Shown: in pieces, positions 39,419 to 48,526 of the stretch | Layout: each line of letters begins with the position of its first letter | Position numbering within the stretch: the first letter of the stretch is position 1 | Assembly: GCF_900250115.1 (NCBI RefSeq) | Contig: NZ_LT984803.1 | Coordinates: 868,001-932,000, forward strand | From: Cupriavidus taiwanensis | GTDB taxonomy: Bacteria > Pseudomonadota > Gammaproteobacteria > Burkholderiales > Burkholderiaceae | DNA length: 64,000 bases | Direction of reading: 5' to 3' | Notes under the pieces: generated by a model | What the model was told of the DNA's origin: nothing | Seen by the model: the letters and a program-made list of their open reading frames with translations, nothing else | Database searches by the model: none | Program-made: the position numbers and the translations under genes

Positions 39419-40564
39419 TCAACCCGGAATCTTTCCTTCCACGCCCTCGACATAGAACTTCACGCCGTGCAGGAATTTGTCGTCCGCGACCTGGTCCTTG
39501 GCCAGCTGCTCCTTGCCGGTGTTGTCCTTGATCGGGCCCTTCCAGATTGGTGCGGTGCCGTCGATGATGCCCTTCTTGCGCTCGTCGACCAGTGCCTTGA
39601 CCCCAGCCGGCACCTCGGCGTTGTAGCTCTTCAGGTCGATCATGCCTTCCTTCAGGCCCCACCACGTGGTGCTGTTCTTCCACTGCTGGTTCAGCACGTC
39701 TTCGACCACCTTGTTGTAGTACACGCCCCACGAGATCACCGACGCGGCCAGGTGGGCCTTGTCGCCGAACTTGGTCATGTCGCTGTCCCAGCCGAAGGCA
39801 TGCACGCCTTTCTCCTGCGCGGTCTGCACCACGGCGGCGGAGTCAGTGTTCTGCATCAGCATGTCGACGCCCTGGCCGATCAGCGTGGTCGCGGCTTCGC
39901 GTTCCTTGCCCGGATCGAACCACTTGTTGACCCACACCACCTTGACCGTCGCGTTCGGGTTGACGCTGCGCGCGCCCAGCGTGAACGAGTCGATATTGCG
40001 GATCACCTCGGGGATCGGCACCGACGCGACCACGCCCATCTTGCCGGTCTTGCTCATCTTGCCGGCGACCACGCCCGCCAGGTAGGCGCCCTCATAGGTG
40101 CGCACGTCATACTGGGCCAGGTTATCGGCGGTCTTGAAGCCGGTGGCGTGCTCGAACTTCACGTCCGGGAATTCCTTCGCCACCTTGAGCATCGACTCCA
40201 TGTAGCCGAAGGTGGTGCCGAAGATCAGCTTGTTGCCCTGGCTGGCGAGGTCGCGGAACACGCGCTCGGCGTCGGCGGCGGACTCGGGCACGTTCTCGAC
40301 GAAGGTGGTCTTGACCTTGTTGCCGAACTTCTCTTCGACCGCCTTGCGGCCGTTGTCATGCGCAAAGGTCCAGCCGGCGTCGCCGACCGGGCCGATATAG
40401 ACGAAGGCGACCTTGAGCGGCTCGGCCGCCTGCCCGGCAGCGGGCGCGGAAGCGGCGCCGGAGGGTTCGGCGGGCTTGTCGGCCTCTTTCTTGCCGCAGC
40501 CTGCCAGGGCCAGCACGGCGGTGGCGGCCAGCGCCGCCAGGGTCTTCCTGCGCGTGACGATCAT
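39419..40564 (-). CDS. BMP family ABC transporter substrate-binding lipoprotein
   Basis: A 381-residue lipoprotein of the basic membrane protein family (PnrA/NupN/Med-like), which usually binds purine nucleosides. The signal ends with lipobox LALAGC (Cys near residue 23), followed by a Lys/Glu/Pro-Ala linker. The periplasmic binding domain starts KVAFVYIGPVGDAGWTF and has the NTDSAAVVQTAQEKGVHAFGWDSD block near the C-terminal lobe. An AAGGAGAAA site precedes the ATG at 40564. It is last in the leftward operon ATPase-permease-permease-binding protein. A nucleoside substrate is inferred from the family. Confidence 0.92.
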   Translation of the reverse strand: MIVTRRKTLAALAATAVLALAGCGKKEADKPAEPSGAASAPAAGQAAEPLKVAFVYIGPVGDAGWTFAHDNGRKAVEEKFGNKVKTTFVENVPESAADAERVFRDLASQGNKLIFGTTFGYMESMLKVAKEFPDVKFEHATGFKTADNLAQYDVRTYEGAYLAGVVAGKMSKTGKMGVVASVPIPEVIRNIDSFTLGARSVNPNATVKVVWVNKWFDPGKEREAATTLIGQGVDMLMQNTDSAAVVQTAQEKGVHAFGWDSDMTKFGDKAHLAASVISWGVYYNKVVEDVLNQQWKNSTTWWGLKEGMIDLKSYNAEVPAGVKALVDERKKGIIDGTAPIWKGPIKDNTGKEQLAKDQVADDKFLHGVKFYVEGVEGKIPG

Positions 40565-40617
40565 GATTTCTCCTTGTGTGAATCGTTGATGGCTCGGGAT
40601 TTCCGTCAGAAAAACGA

Positions 40618-41538
40618 TCAGGCGTTGCCGGGGCGGAACGGCTTGCCCAGCGACGCCGGCATGTTCAGGCGTATCCACGCCGGATTGCGCGAGATCAGCG
40701 CCAGCACCACGATGGTGGCGGCGTAGGGCAGCATCGACAGGAACTGCGACGGCACCGACACGCCCACGCCCTGCAGGTAGAACTGCAGGATGGTGACGGC
40801 GCCGAACAGCCACGCGCCCACCAGCACGCGGCCCGGCCGCCATGTCGCAAAGGTGGTCAGCGCCAGCGCGATCCAGCCCCGGCCCGCCACCAGGTTCTCG
40901 ACCCACATCGGGGTGTAGACCAGCGACAGGTAGGCGCCCGCCAGCCCGCAGCAGGCACCGCCGAACAGCAGCGCGCCGAAGCGGATGGTGCGCACGGGGT
41001 AGCCCAGCGCATGCGCCGACTCGGGCGATTCGCCGATCGCGCGCAGCGTCAGCCCGGCGCGCGTGCGGAACAGGAACCACATGATGGCGCAGCACAGCAG
41101 CAGGCTGAAATACACCATCCAGTGATGCTGGAAGAAGGCCGGCCCGATAAAGGGCAGGTCGGCCAGGCCAGGCACGGCCTTGGCCTGCGCCGGCATGGCG
41201 AAGCCGACGAAGCGCTGGCCCATGAAGGCTGACAGCCCGGTGCCGAAGATCGACAGCGCCAGCCCGGTAGCCACCTGGTTGGTGGCCAGCACCAGCGCCA
41301 GCCACGAGAACAGCGTGGCCATCAGCATGCCCGCCAGCGCGCCGGCGGCAAAGCCGAGCAGCGGCGACTGGGTCTGGTAGCCCACCATGAAGCCGGCCAC
41401 CGCGGCGACCAGCATCATGCCTTCGGCGCCCAGGTTGAGCACGCCCGAGCGTTCGTTGATCAGCAGGCCCAGCGCCGCCAGCAGCAGCGGCGTGCCGGCG
41501 TTGATGGCGGTGGCGATGAGGGGAGCGAGTTGTTCCAT
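40618..41538 (-). CDS. ABC transporter permease (BMP/nucleoside type, NupQ-like)
   Basis: A 306-residue inner-membrane permease of the BPD_transp_2 family, with eight or nine helices. The LLINERSGVLNLGAEGMMLVAA motif near residue 25 is the family hallmark, as is TLRAIGESPESAHALGYPV near residue 170. It pairs with the permease encoded just upstream (18 bp away) to form the heterodimeric channel. Confidence 0.92.
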   Translation of the reverse strand: MEQLAPLIATAINAGTPLLLAALGLLINERSGVLNLGAEGMMLVAAVAGFMVGYQTQSPLLGFAAGALAGMLMATLFSWLALVLATNQVATGLALSIFGTGLSAFMGQRFVGFAMPAQAKAVPGLADLPFIGPAFFQHHWMVYFSLLLCCAIMWFLFRTRAGLTLRAIGESPESAHALGYPVRTIRFGALLFGGACCGLAGAYLSLVYTPMWVENLVAGRGWIALALTTFATWRPGRVLVGAWLFGAVTILQFYLQGVGVSVPSQFLSMLPYAATIVVLALISRNPAWIRLNMPASLGKPFRPGNA

Positions 41539-41556
41539 GGTCTTGGTGGGCTCCGC

Positions 41557-42666
41557 TCAGGCCGTGGTGGCGCGCCAGCGCAGGCGGTTGTCGATCAGCG
41601 TGTCGCACGCCAGCAAAAAGAACAGCAGCATGCCCTGGAACACCCAGCCGATGGCCGAAGGCAGGCCCAGCCGCGACTGCGCCATTTCTCCGCCGATATA
41701 GAACAACGACATCATGATGCCGCCGAACACGGTGCCGACCGGATGCAGCCGGCCGATAAAGGCGACGATGATGGCGGTGAAGCCATAGCCCGGCGAGATC
41801 GACGGCAGCAGCTGGCCGATCGGGCCGACCACTTCGAACGCGCCGGCCAGTCCCGCGGTGGCGCCCGAGATCAGCAGCGCACTCCACAGCGCGCTGCGCG
41901 CCGAAAAGCCCGCATAGCGCGCCGCGGCCGGCGCGGTGCCGCCCACCTGCAGCCGGTAGCCGGCAAAGCTGCGGAACACGAACACCGTCATCACCGCCAC
42001 CAGCACCAGCATCACCACAAAGCCGGCATGCAGCCGCGAGCCCGACATCAGGTTGGGCAGCAGGTACTCGGACGAGAACACCTTCGATTGCGGGAAGTTC
42101 ATGCCGTTGGGGTCCTTCAGCGGCCCGTTGACCACCCACAGCAGCAGCTGCTGCGCGATATAGGTCAGCATCAGCGAGACCAGGATCTCGTTGGCGTTGA
42201 AGCGGTCCTTGAGCAGCGCGGTGAGCGAAGCCCACGCCATGCCGCCGGCGATGCCGGCCAGCGACGCCAGCCCCAGCACCACGGTGCCGCTCATCGCTTG
42301 TCCCGGCACATCGAAATACAGCACCGCCGCGCCGGCGCAGATGCCGCCGGCAATCAGCTGGCCGTCGGCGCCGATATTCCACACGTTGGCGCGGTAGCAC
42401 ACCGACAGGCCCAGCGCGCACAGCACCAGCGGCACGGTCTTGAGCAGCACCTCGCCGATGGCGCGCCGGTCGCGCAGCGGATCGGCCAGAAACACCTTGA
42501 GCGCGGCCACGGGATCCTTGCCGAGCGCCAGGAACAGCAGCGCGCCGAACAGCAGCGTCAGCGCCAGCGCCAGCACCGGCGAGGCGTACGCCATCGCGCG
42601 CGAGGGCACGCCGCGCGGCGCCAGCGTCAGGGGAGAACGGGGCATCAGGGTGCGCACCTCAGCCAT
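41557..42666 (-). CDS. ABC transporter permease (BMP/nucleoside type, NupP-like)
   Basis: A 369-residue permease of the same family, with the YRANVWNIGADGQLIAGGICAG block near residue 100 and YGFTAIIVAFIGRLHPVG near residue 300. The ATG at 42666 overlaps the ATPase stop by 8 bp, so translation is coupled. The N-terminal 25 residues are basic and probably cytoplasmic. Together with the downstream permease it makes the membrane channel. Confidence 0.92.
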   Translation of the reverse strand: MAEVRTLMPRSPLTLAPRGVPSRAMAYASPVLALALTLLFGALLFLALGKDPVAALKVFLADPLRDRRAIGEVLLKTVPLVLCALGLSVCYRANVWNIGADGQLIAGGICAGAAVLYFDVPGQAMSGTVVLGLASLAGIAGGMAWASLTALLKDRFNANEILVSLMLTYIAQQLLLWVVNGPLKDPNGMNFPQSKVFSSEYLLPNLMSGSRLHAGFVVMLVLVAVMTVFVFRSFAGYRLQVGGTAPAAARYAGFSARSALWSALLISGATAGLAGAFEVVGPIGQLLPSISPGYGFTAIIVAFIGRLHPVGTVFGGIMMSLFYIGGEMAQSRLGLPSAIGWVFQGMLLFFLLACDTLIDNRLRWRATTA

Positions 42667-44314
42667 GGCTTGCCACCTCCGTGCCGGCATGGGCCGGGGC
42701 CGGGCCGCCTTGCCACAATCCGCTCATCCACAGCCCGACCTGCTCGCGCGTGGCGGTCTCGGCGGACACCGACGGCGACAGCCGCCCCTTGGCGATCACG
42801 TGGAGCCGGTCGCAAATCGCGAACAGCTCGTCGAGCTCTTCCGACACCACCAGGATGGCGCAGCCGGTGGCCTTCAGCGCCAGGATCTCGTTGTGGATCT
42901 GCGCCGCGGCGCCGACGTCTACGCCCCAGGTCGGTTGCGCCACGATCAGCACCTTCGGGCCGCTTTCGATCTCGCGCCCGACAATGAATTTCTGCAGGTT
43001 GCCGCCCGACAGGCTGCGCGCCAGCGCCTGCGGCCCGCTGGCCTTGACGCGGAAGCGGCCGATCACGGCCGACGCCAGCCCGCTGGCGGCGCCGGGCGAG
43101 ATCATGCCTTGCCGGACATAGGGCGGGGTCTGGTGCGACAGCAGGATATTGGTGGCCAGGCTCATGCCCGGCACCGCGCCGCGGCCCAGGCGCTCTTCCG
43201 GCACGAAGGCCAGCCCGACGCGGCGGCGCTGGCGCGCATCGAGGCGGCCCGCCGGCTTGCCATCGAACTGCACCGAGGCGGCGTCGGCGCGCGTGTCCTC
43301 GCCGGACAGCGCCGCCAGCAACTCCTGCTGGCCGTTGCCCGAGACCCCGGCAATGCCGACGATCTCGCCCGCGTGCACATCGAGCGAAACCCCGCTCAGC
43401 TCGGTCGCGAACGCATGCGCGCGCGGCAGCGACAGGCCCTGCACGCTCAGGCGCACCGGGCCGCGCTGCGCGGCCACGCGCGCCTCGCGCGGCGGCTCGC
43501 CGCCGATCATCAGGCGCGACAGCGACGCCGCGGTTTCCTGGCGCGGATCGCACACGCCGGTGACCTTGCCCATGCGCATCACGGTGGCGTGATGGCACAG
43601 CGCGCGGATCTCGTCGAGCTTGTGGCTGATATAGAGGATGCTGGTGCCTTCGGCGGCCAGCTGGCGCAGCGTGACGAACAGCGTTTCCACGGCCTGCGGC
43701 GTCAGCACCGAAGTGGGCTCGTCCAGGATCAGCAGCTGCGGGCTGGCCAGCAGCGCACGCACGATCTCGACGCGCTGGCGCTCGCCGACCGACAGCGTGT
43801 GCACATGGCGGTTGGGCTCCAGCGGCAGGCCGTAGCGCTCGGCGGTGGCGCGGATGCGCTCGGCCAGCTGCTTCATGTTGCCCTGCTGCGCGGCGGGCAG
43901 GCCCAGCGCAATGTTTTCCGTGACGGTGAGCGTGTCGAACAGCGAGAAATGCTGGAACACCATGGCGATGCCCAGGTTGCGCGCGTCGTGCGGGCTGCCG
44001 ATGCTGACCGGTGCCCCGTTGAAGTGCATCTCGCCGGCATCCGGACGGACCGCGCCGAAAATGATCTTCATCAGGGTGGACTTGCCGGCGCCGTTTTCGC
44101 CCAGCACGGCATGGATCTCGCCGGGTGCAACGCTGAGGCTGACGTCGTCGTTGGCGACGACGCCCGGGTAACGCTTGCTGATATGGGCCAGCGCCAGCCG
44201 GGGAGGGAGTTGTGATGTCACTGAGGCGGCTCGGGTTGTTGTTGTGGCAGCAACGGGGGATGCGTCAAAGCGCGGCAGTGCGTGGCGCAGCATCGCCGCG
44301 ACGCATTGCAGCAT
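42659..44314 (-). CDS. ABC transporter ATP-binding protein, double ATPase (NupO-like)
   Basis: A tandem ATPase of up to 551 residues powering the BMP-type importer. The first half has Walker A GENGAGKST (near residue 71) and signature SVGERQR. The second half has a divergent nucleotide site (GVSGNGQQE) and signature LSGGNLQKF, as in sugar/nucleoside importers where the C-terminal site is degenerate. The family sequence begins around PPRLALAHISKRYPG, so the true start may be the GTG at 44221 rather than the ATG at 44314; neither has a clear ribosome site. First gene of the operon. Confidence 0.9.
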   Translation of the reverse strand: MLQCVAAMLRHALPRFDASPVAATTTTRAASVTSQLPPRLALAHISKRYPGVVANDDVSLSVAPGEIHAVLGENGAGKSTLMKIIFGAVRPDAGEMHFNGAPVSIGSPHDARNLGIAMVFQHFSLFDTLTVTENIALGLPAAQQGNMKQLAERIRATAERYGLPLEPNRHVHTLSVGERQRVEIVRALLASPQLLILDEPTSVLTPQAVETLFVTLRQLAAEGTSILYISHKLDEIRALCHHATVMRMGKVTGVCDPRQETAASLSRLMIGGEPPREARVAAQRGPVRLSVQGLSLPRAHAFATELSGVSLDVHAGEIVGIAGVSGNGQQELLAALSGEDTRADAASVQFDGKPAGRLDARQRRRVGLAFVPEERLGRGAVPGMSLATNILLSHQTPPYVRQGMISPGAASGLASAVIGRFRVKASGPQALARSLSGGNLQKFIVGREIESGPKVLIVAQPTWGVDVGAAAQIHNEILALKATGCAILVVSEELDELFAICDRLHVIAKGRLSPSVSAETATREQVGLWMSGLWQGGPAPAHAGTEVASHG

Positions 44315-44451
44315 TCATCATGAACGGGTGATGCTTGATATTTGCGACGAATTATATAAGTGTGCGGGGTCTGGAAGGCCCGAAACGGGCGAGTGTCCAG
44401 TCCCCGCAACGGTTGCAGGCAGGTTGCAAGTCGCATGCCGGCAACGGCACG

Positions 44452-44485
44452 AAAAAAACCGCCGCCTCCTGGTGGAGGCGGCGGC
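44452..44485 (-). terminator. Leftward terminator downstream of pirin gene
   Basis: An 11-bp stem CCGCCGCCTCC / GGAGGCGGCGG with a short loop. On the minus strand seven T (44452-44458) follow. It is about 110 bp past the pirin stop and before the BMP operon. Confidence 0.85.
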
Positions 44486-44527
44486 TTGTGGTTGCAGACG
44501 ACGCCGGAACTGCGAGGGGATTCTTTC

Positions 44528-44549
44528 CTCTCCCGCCAGCAGGAGAGGG
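44528..44549. repeat. REP-like palindrome, third copy
   Basis: CCTCTCCCGC...AGGAGAGG, related to the copy at 34994-35017. It lies between the pirin stop and its terminator, in the 280-bp spacer that otherwise holds no gene. Confidence 0.5.
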
Positions 44550-44594
44550 GAGCAAACCAGCCGAAGCACGGACGCCCCCGGGCTCCGGCCAGCG

Positions 44595-45521
44595 TCACGC
44601 CCCGGAACCCGCCGCGATCGTCGCAAAGCGCCCATCGCGGAAATCCGCCAGCGTCTGGTAGATCTGCTCTTGCGTGTTCATCACGAACGGGCCGTACTGC
44701 GCGATCGGCTCGTTCAGCGGGCGGCCGGCGATCAGCAGGAAGCGCGCGTCGGCGTCGGCCGTGACGATGACGCCGTCGGACTGGCCGGCGTTGTCCAGCA
44801 CGCCCATGCGCTGCGCTTCGATCACGGCGCGATCGTCGCCTGCGCCCACCGAGACCTGGCCCCGGTACACGTAGATAAAGGCGTTGTGCCCGGCCGGCAG
44901 CGACTGCGCAAAGGCCTGGCCGGCCGGCAGGTCGACGTCCAGGTAGACCGGCTCGGTCACCGGCCGCGTGATCGCACCCGCCACGCCATGGCTCGCGCCG
45001 GCCAGAACGCGCACGGTGGCGCCATGCTCCAGCGCTACCGTCGGGATCTCGGCGGCGGGCAGGTCGCGGTACCACGGCGCCGTCATCTTGTCGGCGGCCG
45101 GCAGGTTCAGCCACAGCTGGAAGCCTTCCATGCGGCCGTCTTCCTGCTCGGGCATTTCCGAGTGCACCACGCCGGCGCCCGCCACCATCCATTGCGCGCC
45201 GCCGTTCTGCAGCAGGCCTTCGTTGCCGGCGCTGTCGCGATGGCGCATGCGTCCGGCCAGCATGTAGGTGATGGTCTCGAAGCCGCGATGCGGATGATCG
45301 GGGAAGCCGCCGATGTAATCGTCCTTGCTGTCGGTGCCGAAGGCATCGAGCATCAGGAACGGGTCGAGCCGGCGCTGCAGGTTCTGCGTCAGCACGCGCG
45401 TCAGCTTGACGCCGGCGCCGTCCGAAGTGGCGATGCCGCGCACCACGCGGTCGACGGTGCGCGAGCGCTGCACGCTTTCCGCGGCGGCGGCGGGAATGGT
45501 GGCGAGGGTACGGTTATCCAT
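44595..45521 (-). CDS. Pirin family protein
   Basis: A 308-residue bicupin. The N-terminal cupin has the metal ligands H76, H78 (FPDHPHRGFET), H120 and E122 (VVHSE), with the same spacing as human pirin H56, H58, H101 and E103. The C-terminal cupin carries the usual AGRPLNEPIAQYGPFVMNT motif. Bacterial pirins include quercetin dioxygenases and metabolic regulators; the role here is unknown. A GGAGCAAG site precedes the ATG. It diverges from the osmoprotectant transporter across 670 bp. Confidence 0.93.
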   Translation of the reverse strand: MDNRTLATIPAAAAESVQRSRTVDRVVRGIATSDGAGVKLTRVLTQNLQRRLDPFLMLDAFGTDSKDDYIGGFPDHPHRGFETITYMLAGRMRHRDSAGNEGLLQNGGAQWMVAGAGVVHSEMPEQEDGRMEGFQLWLNLPAADKMTAPWYRDLPAAEIPTVALEHGATVRVLAGASHGVAGAITRPVTEPVYLDVDLPAGQAFAQSLPAGHNAFIYVYRGQVSVGAGDDRAVIEAQRMGVLDNAGQSDGVIVTADADARFLLIAGRPLNEPIAQYGPFVMNTQEQIYQTLADFRDGRFATIAAGSGA

Positions 45522-45780
45522 GTCTTGCTCCTGTGGGGAGGTCCGGCGCGGCTGATGGCTGGCCGGTCCGTCGTTTCAGCTACCTCGCCAATTTAGTGGT
45601 TTGGCCGGGAAAGAGTAGAGGGTGCCAGGGCAACAGATTGTTCCGCTCATGCGGCAAATTGATCCATGGCGGACCAAATTCAGAACGATGGCCGACTGCC
45701 ATGTGCGCTGCCCGCTGCCCCTAGCCCGGCTCGCAAAAACCCAGAAGATCGGCGGCAGATCCGCTCCGAAATCGCCGAAG

Positions 45781-45809
45781 GTGACAAGATCGATGAAGAT
45801 CGCTATAAT
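45781..45809 (+). promoter_or_regulatory. Strong sigma-70-type promoter upstream of the osmoprotectant operon
   Basis: GTGACA (-35, 45781-45786), a 17-bp spacer and a perfect TATAAT (-10, 45804-45809). The expected start is near 45816, about 375 nt before the first gene. It is among the closest matches to consensus in the window. Confidence 0.7.
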
Positions 45810-46191
45810 AGCGCTCTCTTTGTCATCCGTTGATGCGAGAAGCAGGGTGGGGAAACTCCCGCCAGCCCTTGCCAGTCAACGGCCGATGGACCGGCGGCGC
45901 GTCGGAAAACTTCAATACTTGCGTTGCCACTGGCCAACCGCCCGCGATGTGCTTGCACCGCCGGTTGCGCCGCTTCAGGGAGTGCCGCCCAACGGCATCC
46001 CGTCAATCGCGATTCCCCGCCCACGGCGGACGAATCCACAGACCGTCCGCCGGCAATCGTGCCGGTCATGGCGGCAATGCAATCTGAACCGGGCCTGGTG
46101 GCGCCCCTTCTCCGCACGCACCAGCCCATATTGTTTTCCGTCGCCGGGAAGTGGCGTGCTGCGCGCTTTCCGGGGTTGGAAAGGGGAGAGT
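45810..46191 (+). other. Long 5' leader or intergenic region before the osmoprotectant operon
   Basis: No credible gene. The stretch after the strong promoter contains several short self-complementary segments (for example GGGTGGGGAAACTCCCGCC near 45845 and CCGCCGGCAATCGTGCCGG near 46050), and ends in an AAAGGGGAGAG ribosome site. No terminator with a T-run is seen, so it reads as an untranslated leader. I recognise no known riboswitch. The part before the promoter, 45522-45780, shows nothing. Confidence 0.45.
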
Positions 46192-46908
46192 ATGTCAAAG
46201 CAATCGGCACGGGCCATGGCCTGGGCAGGACTGACGCTTGCCGCGCTGGCCGCACTGGTGGCGTGGATCGGCGTCGATGTGATTCGCCAGTACCAGGAGC
46301 GCCTGCTCTACGACGTCGCCGACCACCTGCGGCTGGTGGTGCTGTCGATGGCGCTGGCGCTGGCCACCGGCATCCCGGCCGGCATCGCGCTGAGCCGCCC
46401 GTGCATGCGCCGCTGGGCCGACCGGCTGATGCAGGTCTTCAATGTCGGCAATACCGTGCCGTCGCTGGCGGTGCTGGCGCTGGCGCTGGCCGTGCTCGGC
46501 ATCGGCGAGCGGCCCGCCATCCTGGCGCTGTGGCTGGCCTCGCTGCTGCCGATCGTGCGCAACACCTACGAGGGCCTGCGCAATGTCTCGCCCACGCTGC
46601 TCGAAGCGGCGCGCGGCATCGGCATGACCCCGGTGCAGCGCCTGGCGCGGGTGGAACTGCCCAACGCGCTGCCGGTGATGCTGGCCGGCATCCGCATCGC
46701 GCTGGTGATCAACGTCGGCACCGTGCCGCTGTCGTTTCTGATCGGCGCCAACAGCCTGGGCGAGCTGATCTTCCCGGGTATCTACCTGAACAACCAGCCG
46801 CTGCTGCTGCTGGGCGCCGCCGCCACCGCGCTGCTGGCGCTGGCGCTCGATGCACTGTTCGCCGCCGCCGGCCAGCTGTACCTGCGCCGCCGCGGCCTGG
46901 CGCGCTGA
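46192..46908 (+). CDS. Osmoprotectant ABC transporter permease (OpuC/Osm type), first
   Basis: A 238-residue membrane component for glycine betaine/choline/carnitine-type import. It has about six helices, and the BPD_transp_1 EAA loop reads EAARGIGMTPVQRLARVELPNALPVM (near residue 141). The N-terminus has one extra helix relative to its partner at 47876. A GGGGAGAG ribosome site lies 1-9 bp before the ATG. First gene of permease-binding protein-permease-ATPase, the Osm/Yeh-type set. Confidence 0.9.
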   Translation: MSKQSARAMAWAGLTLAALAALVAWIGVDVIRQYQERLLYDVADHLRLVVLSMALALATGIPAGIALSRPCMRRWADRLMQVFNVGNTVPSLAVLALALAVLGIGERPAILALWLASLLPIVRNTYEGLRNVSPTLLEAARGIGMTPVQRLARVELPNALPVMLAGIRIALVINVGTVPLSFLIGANSLGELIFPGIYLNNQPLLLLGAAATALLALALDALFAAAGQLYLRRRGLAR

Positions 46909-46923
46909 ACCGGGGACACCGAA

Positions 46924-47865
46924 ATGGAAAAACAGATGCAATACCTGCGCCGCCGCGCCCGCCGGGCGATGCTGCTGGTGGCGGCGGTCACCGCCTTCGC
47001 CGCCGGCCTGGCGCTGGCCACCGCGCCCGGGGCCCGGGCCGCGGGCGCGCCCGTCCGCGTGGGCGGCAAGAACTTCACCGAACAGCTGCTGCTGTCGTCG
47101 ATGACCGCCAAGTACCTGCGCGCGAAGGGCTTCGACGCCGAGCTGACCGCCGGCCTGGGCAGCACGCTGATGCGCCAGGCCATGGAGAACGACCAGCTCG
47201 ACGTGGTGTGGGACTACACCGGCACCGCGCTGATCGTGTTCAACAAGGTCGAGGAGAAGCTCGACGCGCAGGCAAGCTATGCGCGCGTCAAGCAGCTTGA
47301 CGGCGCGCGCGGGCTGGTGTGGCTCGAGGCCTCGGGCATCAACAACACCTACGCGCTGGCGATGCCGAAGGAGCGCGCCGCCGCCAGCGGCGCGACTACG
47401 CTGTCGGCCTTTGCCGAGCAGATGCGCCGCGCCGACGCCAGCCATCCGTTTGCCGTCGACATGGAATTCGCCGCGCGCCCGGACGGGCTGGAGCCGCTCA
47501 AGGCGCTGTACCAGCTGCCGTTCTCGCGCCGCGACGTGATCCAGCTCGATCCGGGCCTGGTCTATACCGCGCTGAAGAACAACCAGGTCGAGCTGGGCCT
47601 GGTGTACGCTACCGACGGCCGCGTCAAGGGCTTCGACCTGGTGCTGCTCGAGGATGACCAGCATTTCTTCCCGCCGTACAACGCGGTGCCGGTGGTGCGC
47701 AAGCCCGTGCTGGACCGGCATCCGGAACTGGCGGGCCTGCTCAATGCGCTCGCGGCCAAGCTCGACAACCAGAGCATGACCGAGATGAACTACAAGGTGG
47801 ACATCGGCCAGCAGCCGGTGGACAAGGTGGCGGAGGACTTCCTGCACGGCCACGGACTGATCTGA
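46924..47865 (+). CDS. Osmoprotectant ABC transporter substrate-binding protein (OpuAC/OsmX type)
   Basis: A 313-residue periplasmic protein with a Sec signal (basic RRRARRAM, hydrophobic stretch, ARAA end near residue 39). The mature part starts with VRVGGKNFTEQLLLSSM, the hallmark of OpuCC/OsmX quaternary-amine binders, and includes DVVWDYTGTAL. It is a stand-alone soluble protein rather than fused to a permease. It lies 15 bp after the first permease and 10 bp before the second. Confidence 0.92.
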   Translation: MEKQMQYLRRRARRAMLLVAAVTAFAAGLALATAPGARAAGAPVRVGGKNFTEQLLLSSMTAKYLRAKGFDAELTAGLGSTLMRQAMENDQLDVVWDYTGTALIVFNKVEEKLDAQASYARVKQLDGARGLVWLEASGINNTYALAMPKERAAASGATTLSAFAEQMRRADASHPFAVDMEFAARPDGLEPLKALYQLPFSRRDVIQLDPGLVYTALKNNQVELGLVYATDGRVKGFDLVLLEDDQHFFPPYNAVPVVRKPVLDRHPELAGLLNALAAKLDNQSMTEMNYKVDIGQQPVDKVAEDFLHGHGLI

Positions 47866-47875
47866 GGAGGGTCGC

Positions 47876-48526
47876 ATGGAGTTGTTCGCATACCTGCAAC
47901 ACGGCTGGCCCACGCTGCTCAGGCTGACCGGCGAGCACCTGGCGCTGGTGAGCTCGGCGGTGGGACTGGCGATCCTGATCGGGGTGCCGCTGGGCATCCT
48001 GATCACGCGCTTCCGCGCACTGGCGACGCCGCTGCTGGCGCTGGCGACGATCGTGCTGACGCTGCCGTCGATCGCGCTGTTCGGGCTGATGATCCCGGTG
48101 TTCGCCCGCTTCGGCCACGCGCTCGGCTACGTGCCGGCGGTGACCGCGGTGTTCCTGTACTCGCTGCTGCCGATCATGCGCAACACCTACACCGCGCTGG
48201 CCAATGTCGACCCCGGCATCCAGGAAGCGGGCCGCGGCATCGGCATGACCACCTGGCAACGGATGCGGCTGGTGGACCTGCCGCTGGCGGTGCCGGTGAT
48301 CCTCGGCGGCGTGCGCACCGCCGTGGTGATGAATATCGGGGTTGCCACCATCGCCGCCATCATCGGCGCGGGTGGCCTTGGGGTGCTGATCCTGCAGGCG
48401 ATCAGCCAGAGCAACATGAGCAAGCTGGCGGTGGGCGCGGTCCTGGTCAGCCTGCTCGCCATGGTGGCGGACGCCTTGCTGCAGTGGTTGCAGCGGGCGC
48501 TGACGCCGAAAGGAATCCGGCTATGA
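47876..48526 (+). CDS. Osmoprotectant ABC transporter permease (OpuC/Osm type), second
   Basis: A 216-residue permease with five or six helices. The EAA loop is EAGRGIGMTTWQRMRLVDLPLAVPVI (near residue 119), followed by IGAGGLGVLILQ. A GGAGGG site is 5 bp before the ATG. The stop overlaps the ATPase start (ATGA), so the two are translationally coupled. Confidence 0.92.
   Translation: MELFAYLQHGWPTLLRLTGEHLALVSSAVGLAILIGVPLGILITRFRALATPLLALATIVLTLPSIALFGLMIPVFARFGHALGYVPAVTAVFLYSLLPIMRNTYTALANVDPGIQEAGRGIGMTTWQRMRLVDLPLAVPVILGGVRTAVVMNIGVATIAAIIGAGGLGVLILQAISQSNMSKLAVGAVLVSLLAMVADALLQWLQRALTPKGIRL

Noticed and set aside
39419..42421. Continuous open frame of 1000 codons suggesting a permease-binding protein fusion
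   Set aside because: The family start with lipoprotein signal and AAGGAG site is at 40564. The upstream part is out of frame with the real permease genes and has no domain.
46195..48006. A 603-codon minus-strand open frame over the osmoprotectant operon
   Set aside because: Antisense to three clear transporter genes. Its low-complexity Gln/Arg/His composition is typical of shadow frames in this GC range.
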